64,000 nucleotides of DNA from Epiperipatus broadwayi (GCA_028023455.1 JAQFVV010006341.1:436001-500000); one strand, 5' to 3'; counted from the first letter of the stretch, positions 35,400-47,559 are shown. Notes: a model not told the origin generated them from the sequence alone. Translations and numbers: made by a program.

Positions 35400-37111
35400 T
35401 GTAAGCAGAGATGATTATGACAATTGTGTATTATAAGTTAAATAATAAATGGAGCTCTTTTTTGTGAACATTGTTAGAGGAGAAAGGATGAAGTATATAT
35501 AGATAGACTTCAAAGAATAAAAAACTTGTTTGAAGGTTGTTATTAGAAAAACAGTAGAATCCAATTGTTTCATTGGGAGAAATTGAAGATTAGAATCTAT
35601 TTAAAGTTTTAAGCCTACTATTTGCATTATTCTAATGAGATTTTTATGTTTTATATAGATGAGAAAGAAAATGACAGAAATAATTATTGTTAAATAAATA
35701 AAAGTAGTTTGAGGTTTTGTTGAAAATTAAAACAAGTTTAAATTTTATGTCATGATTTAAACTAAAAGTACTAAACTTTGACATAATATTAATGCTGATT
35801 ACCATCTTTTTAGATAAATATATTGATATTATTTAATAATTACTTCTAAGGCTATAGATTATACTATTATTAGCCCAGATATAGACTTTAAATTAATTTT
35901 TGTGCTTATATGGGAGGAAAGGAATAATGTTAAAATAATACTCTTTGTGTACATAGTTTGTAAAAAAGGATGTATTATTCTTTAATTAAAGTTACAGCCT
36001 GTATCTGAATTAATAACAGTATGACAATTTCTAGCTTAATTAGTAGTCATTAATAACATTAATATATTGATCTTTATAAAATGATAATGAATCATTAAAA
36101 TTGTAAGAGAGTCCAGTGCTTGTAAATTAAATTGGCACAGCATGCAATAGATAAATAATGGATGATGATCTCTGGGACTAACTGTTGACATTGTTTTAAC
36201 CGGATTGCATGCTGCTGATACTTTTGTCTTTTTCTGATTCTTTATTCATTTGAAATGTTCATTAGAAGTTTTTTTAATATACAGATTTATAATGTAATTA
36301 GAGTTTCTATTTTATTTATTGTTATCTATCATATTTCTATAGTCAGTTATAATTTTTTGGTGTGGTTTATTAAAAAGAAGTTTTATTATATATAATTATT
36401 TGTATGTATTTATTTAAATTTTGATCTATATTATGTTTTCAAAATAAATTAAAAAATAATTAAAATGTTAAAATTATATTTCAAATAATAGTTATAAAAC
36501 TGAGGCAAATGTATTTAAATAATTAAGATTTTTCATAACAATATAATTTTTTTTTTTTTTTTTTAAATGTAAAAGAAGTAGTTTATACAAAATGAAAACT
36601 TACATTAAATTCTCAATATGTCGACTATCAACATATTCCACTGGCCACAATTCTGAAAATATAAAGCATATAGTTCCTGTTTACTGTTTGTGGATTGTAG
36701 CTATAAACTTGGTAACATATCAGTTGTCGTCCTATAAAAGAATCAAAAACTTGGGTTTAAAAAATCTTAAGGATATTCAAAAACATCCCTTATTTTTCGG
36801 TCAAAGTTTTAGCGGTAACAAATAATTATTATTATGATTATTTCTTCGCCATAGACTCTCATGTTCTTGTCTTTCCCAGCTTGAGTAATTGTTACCCTAT
36901 CTCTTCTACCTTTAGTATATGCTTGTTATCTTATCTATGAATAATAAAATCTGCAAATTAATATTTGTTGTTAGTGAAATATTAGTATTTAAACTTTTTT
37001 CTTTTTTAATTGTTTAAAATGTTTATTAACAAACTTTCACACATGCACATGTATTTATACACACAGACATCTTTTAAACAGATTGCTATAAACTTATTTT
37101 ATTATTTGTAG
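35400..37111. other. 3' part of the FICD intron, no repeat recognised
   Basis: About 1.7 kb of AT-rich DNA between the LINE and FICD exon 2. It ends in a T-rich tract and the acceptor TTATTTGTAG. Confidence 0.5.
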
Positions 37112-38184
37112 ATTTTGTAGCAGAGGCCTTAGCATCCCTTCACATGGCAAATGAAATGCGGAAATTAGGCAAAAGTGAAAAAGCGCATAAACTCTTTTTA
37201 CATGCACTTGAATTGGCTCCTACTCATCCAGACATTCTCAATGAATATGGAGAATTTCTGGAAGAGATTGAGAAGGATGTGGTCGAAGCAGAGCATTTAT
37301 ATTCCAAAGCATTGGCAATTAGTCCAGAACACACTGAAGCTTTGATCAATCGGAAACGAACTCTTCCTTTAGTAGAGGAAATAGATCAGTCTAATTTTAA
37401 CAGAATTGATGCAAAGAGAGATCAGTTATTTAAAATTCCTGAAAATAATGCGGCGTTTAGGCGAGCTAAAAAAGAAGCTTATTTTCAACACATTTATCAT
37501 ACAGTGGCTATTGAAGGCAATACGATGACATTATTACAAACTAGAATGGTTGTTGAGACGAGAATGGCTGTTGGAGGAAAAAGTGTTATGGAACATAATG
37601 AAATCTTAGGAATGGAAGCAGCATTGAGTTTCATTAATAATACTTTATTGCAGCGTATTGGTGCTATTACGATTCAAAATATCCTTGATATTCAAAAAAG
37701 AGTGATGGGCTTTGTTGATCCTTTTGAAGCTGGTCATTTTAGGGTGACCCAAGTATTTGTTGGAGATTATATGCCCCCTGAACCTTCAAATGTTGTTCCT
37801 ATGATGGAAGCTTTTGTTGAATGGCTAAATTCAGAAGAAGCTCTAAATTTGCATCCTATTGAATATGCAGCACTGGTACATTATAAATTGGTTTACATTC
37901 ATCCATTTATTGATGGAAATGGACGTACTTCAAGATTACTTATGAACTTAATTCTTATGCAAGCTGGATATCCACCTGTTGTTATTCAAGTTGACGAACG
38001 AATACATTATTATAACTATCTTAAAGAAGCTAATGATGGTGATATTCGTCCATTTATTAGATTTGTTGCTCGTTGTACTGAAAGAACTTTAGATGAATAT
38101 CTTTATGTAACGACAGAATTTCCTGGTCATGTACGAGAATTGGGTAGTAAATATCAAGAAAGAATTATTATTGTTGAAAATTAA
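37112..38184 (+). CDS. FICD: FICD exon 2: TPR pair and Fic AMPylase domain
   Basis: Terminal coding exon of protein adenylyltransferase FICD (HYPE), which AMPylates and deAMPylates the ER chaperone BiP to match its activity to folding load. It completes Asp99 and encodes residues 100-455. Two TPR motifs (about 103-170, with [16 protein letters not shown] and [15 protein letters not shown]) recognise BiP. A linker helix ([10 protein letters not shown]) leads to the Fic domain. The inhibitory-helix motif TVAIEGN is intact, with Glu233 as the autoinhibitory residue (Glu234 in human). The active-site loop [16 protein letters not shown] is complete, with catalytic His362. A sequon NNT at 274 matches the glycosylated site of the human enzyme. 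The spliced length of 455 residues compares with 458 in human. The acceptor is at 37110-37111. An internal ATG at 37144 would begin within the TPRs and is not the start. Confidence 0.97.
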
Positions 38185-38300
38185 TTTATATGTATAGTAT
38201 TTTATATATTTATTATTCCTTTCTCATTTTTGAGAAAGTTTTTTTAAGTAATAAAATCACCAGTATGCCATTAATTTATTTCATTTGTAATGGAATTTGG
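38185..38300 (+). terminator. FICD: FICD 3' UTR with AATAAA polyadenylation signal
   Basis: The first canonical hexamer after the stop codon is AATAAA at 38250-38255. Other A-rich hexamers follow (about 38460-38490), so alternative 3' ends are possible. Assignment by position only. Confidence 0.5.
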
Positions 38301-39339
38301 TCAATTCTGTTTTATTAGCAGTTGAACATTAATTGTTTTTAAAAATACATAATTGGATTTGAAGAGAGTGGGCAGTTTTTTTTTATAGAAAAAAAGTCTT
38401 AATTATTGTATATTTAAAGTGCCATGATTAAATCTTTTGGTTTGTAATATCAAAAGAAAATGAATAAATATTTTCAAAAGTAAATAAAATTGATATAAAA
38501 GATGCAGTATTTTTTTAACAATTTGGAATTGATTTTTTTATTTTTGCAATTAGTACTGATCATTTTTTACTCGGAATTCTTAAAGGGCAACTGTTTTTTA
38601 ATTTACATATTAAAATCCATTATTATTAAATATTAATATTTTTTTAACAAACCATTTGATGAATTGCTTTGTAAATCAAATTATTTGATGAATCGCTTTG
38701 TAACATTCTATTTATAAGTCCTTTTTATAAGTATGAGGAATTAATAGATAGAACATAGTACTACCAAATAGTTCCCAGACTAATTTCTAATTCAGAAAGG
38801 AGGATAGATAATGGTGCCCTCTACTGCAGAAATTCAAATTAATCAGCATAAATTTAGCTCCATTGTCTGCTAACTGTTGATTCCTCCTATAAATACAGAT
38901 GGCCAACAATTAGAATGGATTATTGCTATCATGAATTGTTTGATCAATTACAAATCATTCATAACTAGGAAATTGTCTTTTTTAATTAAAAAATTATCCT
39001 GTTTTGTGAAAAATAGATATTATTTTAATGATTCACAAATCTAGAGAAAATGATTTTCAATGTGATTTATTTTTTCTTTGTTTTTACTTTTTTTGAACAC
39101 AGAAATTGTCTTTTCCATGAAGGTGAAAATGTTCTTTCATATTGAATGACTTTCTTATATTTTATGTAAAAAGTGTTATATAAAGTTTAAGTTATTTGTT
39201 GAAAATATAATAAAATGATTTTATTTTTATTACAAATTCTGTTCTCTGTTTTTATTTGTGTGTATTTGTTTTTCTTGCTTTGTTATGTATTTTTTTAAAA
39301 AAACGTTTTTAAATAATCATTTGATCTTGTGTTGGTTGG
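38300..39339. other. no clear feature; faint family H relic at ~38755-38820
   Basis: Around 38785 the phrase TTCCCAGACTAATTTCTAATTC resembles the CCCAGACTAGTTTCT arm of family H, but it has no core and no partner arm. The remainder is AT-rich and unassigned. Confidence 0.3.
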
Positions 39340-39440
39340 TGCCGTGGTAGAACCAAGGAAAAGATCCTGGATCATTGGTTTTCTGGTACTTGAACATAAA
39401 ATGGCTGCCAGAGCAATAAACCATTGGATTTTGTAAGTTC
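39340..39440 (+). repeat. tRNA-derived SINE copy (probable)
   Basis: GGTGCCGTGGTAGAACC, GATCCTGGATCATTGG, TACTTGAACATAAAATGG and GCAATAAACCATTGGATTTT line up in order with the copies at 13195 and 43278. Short and diverged. Confidence 0.4.
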
Positions 39441-39747
39441 TTTTTGTTTTTTTAATGAATTATACAACTATGGATGCCTTAAGATCTGCTCATTCTCTAG
39501 GTTTATTCCAGTGTGCATTAGAGAGTGGCAATTCCATTTTTATTCTAGCCAATTAATTTCAGAAAAATTTATTTATTCTTTAGCAATCACAAAGTAATGA
39601 AAAGTTAAACTGTCATTTTATTTTTAAAAAAGGAAAAAATAATAAAACAAATATTCACACATTCTAAAACTAAAAGATTTTCTTCCATAAAGCCATTAGA
39701 TTCTAAGTAGACAAATGAAATAGTGCCTTCTTCCTAAATCTTTATAT

Positions 39748-40030
39748 AAAAACAGGCAAAACTCTCCATACGTATTGGCACTCACTGCAAGCCAGAGTAA
39801 TCAATGGATGCTAGAAAGCGTGTGCATAAAATCCCCATCTAGTGTCTACTCATTCAATATCTCCAGACTAGCTTCTGGTTTGTGGCCTTCATCAGTGAAG
39901 AGCCTTGGATCTGGGAGCACTGCTTCTAGAACTTAGGACGCTGGCTTGCATTGAGTGGCAGTACGTATGGAGAGTTTTGCCTGTTTTAATAACAATTATA
40001 AGCAAGCATAAGAAATGGTGATGTGATGTT
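39748..40030. mobile_element. family H copy with perfect 13-bp target duplication
   Basis: TAAATCTTTATAT precedes it (39735-39747) and follows it (40031-40043) exactly. The left part is inverted relative to the right end: it opens AAAAACAGGCAAAACTCTCC and closes with GAGAGTTTTGCCTGTTTT and GGTGATGTGATGTT. The long left arm carries a minus-strand hammerhead (39852-39910) in which GAAA has become GAAG; the other core positions are intact. The clean duplication defines both ends. Confidence 0.85.
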
Positions 40031-40035
40031 TAAAT

Positions 40036-42719
40036 CTTTATATATTTATTAATACAAGAAAATTAGTGACAAAGTAAAATTGTTATATGATCATTTTTCT
40101 TTTTGTCAATATTAAGTTAAACTTAATTCCAGAATTCAAAACATATAATATTTGAAACATTTTTATTAAATCAATTCTTATTTGTTGATGTTTCTTTAAG
40201 TAGAATTAAAACAAATTTCAATAATAAAAACTGATTAAAAAACAGTTTTTTAAAAAGGAAAATATAAATGACAAAGTGCATTTTATTATGAACCATGTCT
40301 CATCAATTGGCCCAATTTATCAAGTGATCTTACTATGTCTTAATTTTCTACTTATCTAGAGGTAATTATATCAATGTGATACTTAGATTTTCTTTATTAA
40401 CACTTATTTGTAAATAATTATCGTTATTAAGTAACTTCATTTTTAAAATTAGAAATTATTATGTTTTTTTGAGTTAGATATGTATTTTAATGTTATATTA
40501 AAGATTTAATATATCTTAATATTTATTAATGTGACTATTTCTTAATTTACATTTTGATATTTTTTACATACATTATTCTATATTTATCAAACAATAACAT
40601 TATCATAGGATTATGCATTTAATCTTAATATATAACATTAAAACAAAATTACAAGCGTGTTGAGGGGCTGGCAGGAGAAGCTATATAAAGTACTCTTGTA
40701 AATCAATAAATAAACAAGTAAAACTTGAGGCTTTTGAGGCCTATTGCCTAGCCTCATATTCAACTTCTGATTTTCAAAAAAAATATTTGTGAATAATAAT
40801 AAATTTAGTTAAAGGTAGTAATTATCTATAATTGCATGTTAGTAAATTGATGCTGTAAACTGAATCTATGTAATTATCATCAAATAAATAGAAATAATAG
40901 CGATAATTATTCACGGATGGTGTGATGATTTGGCCACTTAAAGAGCTATAGTTCATCAAAATGTATCTGAATCTTTAATATATTTTTCCAGCATGTACAA
41001 CTGTGTGTTGAAAAGTAATATGAATGTTATTTGAAAACATAAATATTATGAAAGGAAAAAGAATATTGAAGCATAGATTAAAAAACAGTCTTATGCTTAT
41101 AAATATTTAAGGGATATATTTAGGTTTTAACATTAAAATAATGTATCTGAATTATGAAAGAAGTATAATAATTTCTACTTTTAAAAATGGGTTAAAATTG
41201 AAGTTACTGAAATAGATAAAAACTAACTTGGTGTAGATCTCTATAGCTACGGAAGCAAATCTGTTTGGAATCAAAACCTTTGGGTTTTTTTAATTTCTAA
41301 CTGTAAGCTGGAATAGTATAAAAAAAATAAAAGATTGCTACTAGATATATTAATCCCAGCTTTGATTCCTAGTCCTTGTTGATTAAAACAATAGCTAGAA
41401 ATCAGTTTACAGATGGGAATATAGCATTATATCATTTAGGGTTCACTGATTATTCAAGGTCTAGAATAGGATAAAAGAACTGTTCTTTGAGTATTAATAG
41501 TTAATAGTGAAATTTTTAAGACCCAACAATGAATGCTTCTTAATAAAATAATACAAATGGATGATTGAATAAAGTATGAAGAGGTTGCAAGAAATTTGTT
41601 AGAAAACCAATTGTGTCTTTATTGTTATAGATTTTCAATGAATCAAATTATTTTAACCATTAAATTAATAAAGGCATCCGTGGAAAGCCATAACTGTAGT
41701 GTAGGTTCTCATCTTTGGCAATTCACACTCCTATTACTGCAACGATGTAAATAGTTTTTACCTTTTACATTGCTAAGGGTTTTGAGTCTCACTGAAATCT
41801 TTAATCAGATTTTCAATAGCATTGTGGGTTATCATAATTTTCATATCTATTTAGAAAATTGATCTTAATTAAAACAGTTCAAATTTGCAGTACATCAAGT
41901 CACTATTTTCCAATCAGGTATGTGATAGTATTGTGAATTTTATTTAATTGATCCCATTATTAATTTTTAATTAAATTTTGCCAACTTTTAACCCCTCACA
42001 TTTTTTACATCGTTAAATTTTAATCTCTAACACTTTTCTCACTCTTCAGTACTATGTTTAAATTTTATTCCTTGAATTTAATCTGGGCATACTGAAACGG
42101 CATCTGATTCTGAATCTTAATCTATGGGTTACAGCCCAATTCTATCATTTCCGGTATTCAGAACTCTCGATTAATAAACTGATGTTTTTTTGTAGTGACC
42201 AAAATAATTATAACAGGCATGGCAAATCCCTTTCCAACATTTCCCCTTGGTAAAGCAGTGATGATATTACTCCCATTCTGCAATAATCAACTATCAATTC
42301 TGAAGTATATTTGAATACCATTCTAATAATTTTATGTAACATTAGGAATATAAATATTTCACATAACAAACATCTGAATAGATTACTAATATACTTTACA
42401 AGTCAGATTTTTACAGAGTCATTTTTTAAAATAAACCTGCAAATATGTCTACCTTTTGTTCCTGTTATCTGACAAAATAGATTAGCATTGATATAACAAA
42501 AGATAGTCCTATTTATAAGTTCGTTTTAAAAAATGACCCTATAAGGGTCTGGATTGTAATATATTTGTTCTGTAAAATAGATTTGAATATCGATTTATGG
42601 ATATCTAGATGGATGGTCCACAAGTTGGCTAGTGGCAAAAAAAACTTCAAATTCTATCTTTTTTAATTGTGAGCAAAGCAAGTGTTTATGTTAATTTTTT
42701 TTTATTTTCATATGTCAAA
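40036..42719. other. no feature recognised
   Basis: About 2.7 kb of AT-rich intergenic DNA with no gene, RNA or assignable repeat. Confidence 0.4.
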
Positions 42720-42791
42720 TGCCTTGACCGGGAAGCGAACACAGGCCAGTTGCTTGGAAGGCAGCTATGCTAACCGCTAGGCCACCAACGC
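42720..42791 (-). tRNA. tRNA-Gly(TCC)-like sequence, probable pseudogene
   Basis: The minus strand reads GCGTTGGTGGCCTAGCGG, TTAGCATAGCTGC, then an anticodon loop CTTCCAA (anticodon TCC, Gly), and later GTTCGCTTCCCGG and AAGGCA. The A box (TAGCGGTTAGCATAG) and the 72-nt length are right. The acceptor stem has a G-G mismatch and a wobble, one anticodon-stem pair is broken, and the T stem pairs poorly. This argues for a tRNA pseudogene or a tRNA-derived SINE head rather than a working gene. Confidence 0.55.
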
Positions 42792-43090
42792 TTGACTATA
42801 TGTTAATTTTTGTGAGCAAATTAAGTACAAACTCCAGAAAAAAAGAGATGCAAAGTAATAATAAAACTTAAATACTGTGACAGTTATATAAACAAATCTA
42901 GAAGGCACAGATTGGACCTTCAGTCCGGTCATGTGCTGTTTTGCAACTTCTAGTGGAGTAAAAAATTTTGTGTGTGAAAAGACTAAAATATTGCTTAATT
43001 GTTGAGCTTCATTGTATCCTATCCTCTCGATTGAAACAATATCTTGCATGAAAATGTGCTGCCCTCACAACTTTGCACAAATCACTTGTT

Positions 43091-43270
43091 GAAAGTATAT
43101 TAATTTTTATTAGTAACTTGACCAGAGATTGTCCAATAATGAATAATATTTCTGTAGTGTAATTTCCATTGCAATACTCATACAAGATAGGAACTGGTTT
43201 TTATTGCTTTTTAACACCTTGTGGTGAGATGTAGTCATAAAAGTATGATCAAAGACAGGAAAAAGATCTA
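43091..43270. mobile_element. family S element, one arm
   Basis: Starts GAAAGTATATTAATTTTTAT like the 30609 copy and continues AATATTTCTGTAGTGTAATT, CATACAAGATAGGAAC. The opposite arm is absent, so this is a truncated copy. Confidence 0.55.
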
Positions 43271-43277
43271 TGCATGG

Positions 43278-43398
43278 GTTAGTACAGTAGTAGACTCGGG
43301 AGCATGAAATCCATGGATTACAACTTCAATTCTGTCCAAGTACTCAAACTTTTTATAAACTCCCAGCAATAAACCGATTATTTTAATGAAAGGTCATG
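43278..43398 (+). repeat. tRNA-derived SINE copy, best tRNA-like head
   Basis: GGGTTAGTACAGTAGTAGAC resembles an A box. GATTACAACTTCAATTCTG sits where a B box would lie. The 3' body TACTCAAACTTTTTATAAAC and CAGCAATAAACCG is shared with the other copies. Pol III transcription is inferred, not shown. Confidence 0.45.
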
Positions 43399-45202
43399 AA
43401 CTTCTTTAAAGTCTTTGAGGAAATCTTGTAAGTGGATTCTGCCTCTTCCATAAAATCGTGCTCAAGTTTTGCCATATTTTTTTTTTTATGAAGTCTCGTA
43501 ACATACTTTGCATTTTCCAACCAATGAAGATAAATCTTACAATTGTACATTCAATACCATATCCAGAAAACTGAAAAACGTACGACTGGTTTTATGATCT
43601 TACCATTATATTTGCAGAATATTTAAGTAACATCTTTTATTGGTAATTTTTCAATCTCTTTATTAATTATTCAGATTAACATTTCTATATAAAGTTAATT
43701 TAGTTGGAGTCCACCCTAATGAGGAAATACCTTATTAACTTGTTAATTGCAAAGACATTGGAATGAATGTTGAAACTCGGCACCAAAAGCAATCATCAAT
43801 ACACTTAAACTGAAGCGATAACCATCTAAGCCAAAAGTTGTTAAGAGGTTGTTTTTTTTTTCCATCACTGGCTAATAAAAGTATCTGAGCTTGATGAGCC
43901 TAACAGATAGCATTTAAAAAATTAGGACATTCAACATATTCTTTGAATTGGAAAGAATAAAATAGTCAAAAGAATACTATAAACTCAGAAGCCACAAATA
44001 TGAGGTTCTTGATTTTGCTTTTGATCAGTTCAAGTTAAAAATCCTATCATCAAACTTACATTGGATCCTAATGCTTGCCTTAGGAAATTATTTACAGACT
44101 TTCAAATGCTATGCCATGATAATGGGAAACTAAATTGGAGTTTGCACATATCCTTTTAACACCAATTTTTATATCTCCAATAATGACTCATATGGTAACT
44201 GCAATAAGAATAAACATCCATGATAATCAACTATTTTCAAACCTTGATTAACTGCACCAAATATTTTGACCAAATTGATAAAAGAAACAAATCTCATTTT
44301 TAATCAAGTCACTTTTAAAATGTGTTTACCTGGCATCTAAAACCATATGTATAAGAACTTTTTGGTTCTTTAAAATTATGCTAAAGCTCTCCTCTATGAC
44401 TATAAATAACCTATTCAATAAAATTTTTGAATAGATAAAAAGTAATATTCAAATAAATTAATGCAATGGTTTTTTATTTGTTACAAATTGGAAAATCCTT
44501 AAAATCAGTGATATATCTTCATGATTTTGTATATTCCTTTAAAAAAAAATTGATAGTTATGAAAATAATGTATTTCTGACATAATTTAAAATTTTTCTAC
44601 ATAATTCGCCAGGATCTACCATCTTGATATTTTTAAGATTGCCAAGAACTGTTTTAACTTCACTAAGATGGATATCATTGTTCAAATCTAAAGGATATAT
44701 AAAAAATTTTATCTTAATTTTTGTATTTGTTTTTCAAAAGATGATTAAAGTGCCACCCCATTGTCATCATCAAAGAGTGGCATCAGTCTATTTTAATAAA
44801 ATACTGTTTTTAGGTCTATGTTACTTTTAGCGAGTCAAAAAAGAAGTTAATGATTATAATCATGATTATCTGTATTTCTTTTAAAGTTTTAATCCAATCA
44901 CTTTTATATCTTTCCGTGAGTCCTTGATTGCATTGGAACTTTTCATTAAATCAAGTAGAAAATGCTTCGTGTTTTAATCGAGTCACTGATAATGCAATTG
45001 GTGTCAAAATACCAATGATGATTCTCTAATGAAACCACAAAATAACTTAATCTTATCATGATGTTTTTCTTGAGAGAAGTTTATGCTTCAGTATTACAAG
45101 CTTCAAAAAATATTTTTAATACCACAATTTCAAATTGTAATTCTAAATAGACCGCAATCAACCACTACACATGCACTGTAGTCATATTAAACTAACATTT
45201 TA
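43399..45202. other. no feature recognised
   Basis: About 1.8 kb of AT-rich DNA with nothing assigned. The frame at 44624-44830 has no motif. Confidence 0.4.
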
Positions 45203-45604
45203 GTTGAATGAGGAAACTCAATCCAAGCCACTGATGGAGACTTGAAAAGAGAAGAGTGGCCATCTTATCTTTGTACCTAAATGCAATTATATAGGCCAAT
45301 CATAACTGTAGCAGTTGATTACCATCTGTTTAAAATTATAGTTTGAAACCACTAGTAAGTATCTTAGACAATTGCATTAATTCTAATATCTCTTAATATT
45401 ATCATGCAGTAAATGTTAAAATTTTGTGTGTTAATACACATAATAAAAAAAATGGAAGTAAAGTAAATAATATAAAATATTCACACTCTCAATCCAAGAT
45501 ACTTATGAGATTGGCCTATATAAATTTAGGTACAAAGATAAGAGGGCTGCTCTTATCTTTTTAAAGTCTCTCATGTGGCTTGGATTAAGTTTCCTCATTC
45601 AACA
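45203..45604. mobile_element. foldback element with ~98-bp arms
   Basis: Left arm 45203-45301 begins GTTGAATGAGGAAACTCAAT and contains ATCTTTGTACCTAAAT. Right arm 45509-45604 is its inverse (ATTTAGGTACAAAGATAAGA ... TTTCCTCATTCAAC). The centre is about 200 bp, non-coding. It lies 24 bp before a family H insertion but is a different family. Confidence 0.7.
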
Positions 45605-45628
45605 CAAACATTGTTAATTTTAGAGATT

Positions 45629-46076
45629 AAAACAGGCAAAACTCTCCATACAGTAGTGCCACTCAGTGCAAGCTAGAGTAATCAATGGATGCCAGAAAGC
45701 TTGTGCATAAAATCCCTATGTAGTGCCTACTCATCCAATATCCCCAGACTAGTTTCTGGCTTGTGACCTTCATCAGTGAGGAGCCCCTGGATCTGCAAGC
45801 ACTGTACCTAGATCTTAAGATCTAATGCAACCCTCCAGCAGACACCCTTTTATCTCTACTTAACTACAAAACTATGAGAATAAAATTGAAAACCACAAGC
45901 TAGAAACTAATCTGGGGATGTTGGATGAGTAGGCACTAGATAAGGATTTTATGCACAAGCCTTCTGGTATCCATTGATTACCCTGGCTTGCACTGAGTGG
46001 CATTACTGTATGGAGAGTTTTGCCTGTTTTAATAAGTTATGAGTATGCAAAAGAAATGGTGATCATGTGATGTGTG
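45629..46076. mobile_element. family H foldback with 13-bp target duplication
   Basis: Flanked by AATTTTAGAGATT (45616-45628) and AATTTTACTGATT (46077-46089), 11 of 13 matching. The left arm is a complete inverted copy with an intact minus-strand hammerhead (45733-45792). The right arm is plus-strand and begins part-way through the hammerhead, keeping GAAACTAATC but not the CTGATGA box. The middle includes CCCTCCAGCAGACACC, found in other long copies. Confidence 0.85.
45733..45792 (-). ncRNA. type I hammerhead ribozyme, intact core
   Basis: The minus strand gives inner stem I TCCTCA with TGGGGA. The core is CTGATGA, and stem II GGT/GCC uses a terminal U-G wobble. GAAA, the short stem III C-TA-G and the GTC cleavage triplet follow in order. 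Outer stem I ATCCA pairs with TGGAT across an internal loop. Every invariant residue is present. Confidence 0.75.
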
Positions 46077-46585
46077 AATTTTACTGATTAGCAATTGTTT
46101 AGCTTTTAAAAAATGAACATTAAATTCTCTACTAGTGTATCAGATATAATTTCTTTTTTAAATGCCAGTATAATTTATTGTTTGATGAATATTAACTTAT
46201 TTGCCTAACAATCTTCGCCTATAATTATTCATGTAATATTAATTTTTGTTTCATTCAGATCTGTAATTATAAATTAACCCATACTGGATCACTTTTTTGA
46301 GCTTAGATACAGCCTTGTATCAAATCAATTTTTCAGTCTACATAAATTGTTTATAATTGTTCATTCACTTTGATGAAATTCTTTCATCTTCATGGGTTCA
46401 ATGTCATTGTTTTTTAACTTTGGTCATAGTTTGCTTTTCCTATCAATTCTTGAATTAAAGTCTTCAAGAATAAAAATGTATTAATAATGTTAAAATAATA
46501 TTCTTTAACAAGAAAGAGAATATAAGCACTAGTATAATGAGAAGAGAAAGCATTTTCAAATCAAATTTTATTAATATATTATAGT

Positions 46586-46955
46586 GGTCATCCAGGTTGA
46601 TAAAATAAACATGTACTGAGTTGTTGAAAAAATTTTTAATAGTAGTATTTTTTTAATGTGTGTGTGTGCGTGCATGCATGGGTGATCCAGGTTGATAAAA
46701 TAAACATGTAGTGAGTTGTTGAAAATTTTTTTAATAGTAGTATTTTTTTAATGTGTGTGTGTGCGTGCGTGCGTGGTGATCCAGGTTGATAAAATAAACA
46801 TGTAGTGAGTTGTTGAAAATTTTTTTAATAGTAGTATTTTTTTAATGTGTGTGTACGTGCGTGTATGGGTGATCCAGCTTGATAAAATAAACATGTAGTG
46901 AGTTGTTGAAATTTTTTTTAATAGTAATAGTATTTTTTAATGTGTGTGTGTGCAT
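46586..46955 (+). repeat. minisatellite, four ~94-bp units
   Basis: Units begin GGTGATCCAGGTTGATAAAA (first unit GGTCATCC) at 46586, 46681, 46775 and 46868, periods 95, 94 and 93. Each unit ends in a TGTGTGTGTGCGTGCG-type tract of variable length, so length changes are concentrated in the alternating purine-pyrimidine part. Confidence 0.9.
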
Positions 46956-47559
46956 GGGTTACATATCATCTTACTTGGGTTAAAGAAACAAAGATAAATA
47001 AAACATATCATTTATTAAAATGAATTTTAATAAAATAATTTATTCCCATGTAAGATCACTTAAATTTTTTAAAAAAAAGAACTTGAAATAATTATTTTTT
47101 TTTTGTTTAAAAAAAATGTAACAGAATTTATAAAAGAGAAATTAAAAGTGTCGTTCTTTTTTGTTTAGTGTAGTCTAGAAAGCTGATTCTTGAAAAAAAG
47201 CAGAAGGAACTTTTTTCTTTATGAACTCTAACATGACTAAAAAATATATTACTGTTTATAAAATTATGCTGCTGTAATTTATGGAATATTAATCATCCTT
47301 GCCAGAAACAGAATATCTGCTTTATAGATTACAAGGATTATTTGTTAATATACCAAAGAACATGAAGTGCTAATTAATCTAAAGTGTGCTAACTCAGCAC
47401 AAATTGTGTAATTTTCTTTTGAAAATTTCTAGAGCTCGATTCTAATGTCATAACCCATGATTAACTATAATATTAATACTTATAATAGGCTTTAAACATA
47501 TATAGGTGAAGTTAATAAAAATTTCCACAAATAACGTTTAGCTTAGCGCTTTTAGGATA

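Larger units (their letters stand above)
22544..37111 (+). other. FICD: FICD intron, ~14.6 kb, phase 1
   Basis: Begins GTTGGA and ends TTATTTGTAG. It contains a family H foldback, a 65-bp-armed inverted repeat, a possible LTR-like insert, a family S element and a largely complete LINE in the same orientation as the gene. No other host exon was recognised in it. The small frame at 36592-36825 lacks any known motif and exon-like conservation. Confidence 0.65.

Noticed and set aside
36592-36825. 77-codon open frame just before FICD exon 2 as an extra exon
   Set aside because: It lacks similarity to FICD, the exon 1 to exon 2 phase already fits without it, and no splice signals at its edges looked convincing.
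37144-38184. FICD starting at the ATG at 37144 as a single-exon soluble protein
   Set aside because: That start would cut into the first TPR and lose the signal anchor. In-frame homologous sequence begins upstream at the acceptor, and exon 1 supplies a fitting N-terminus in the correct phase.
42777-43049. 90-codon minus-strand frame near the tRNA-like sequence
   Set aside because: No motif, and the composition is typical of the AT-rich background; it overlaps the edge of the tRNA-like repeat.
45203-45301. CACTGATGGAGAC in the 45.2-kb foldback as another hammerhead
   Set aside because: The box reads CTGATGG, the following stem II is only about two pairs, and no cleavage triplet or stem I partner follows.
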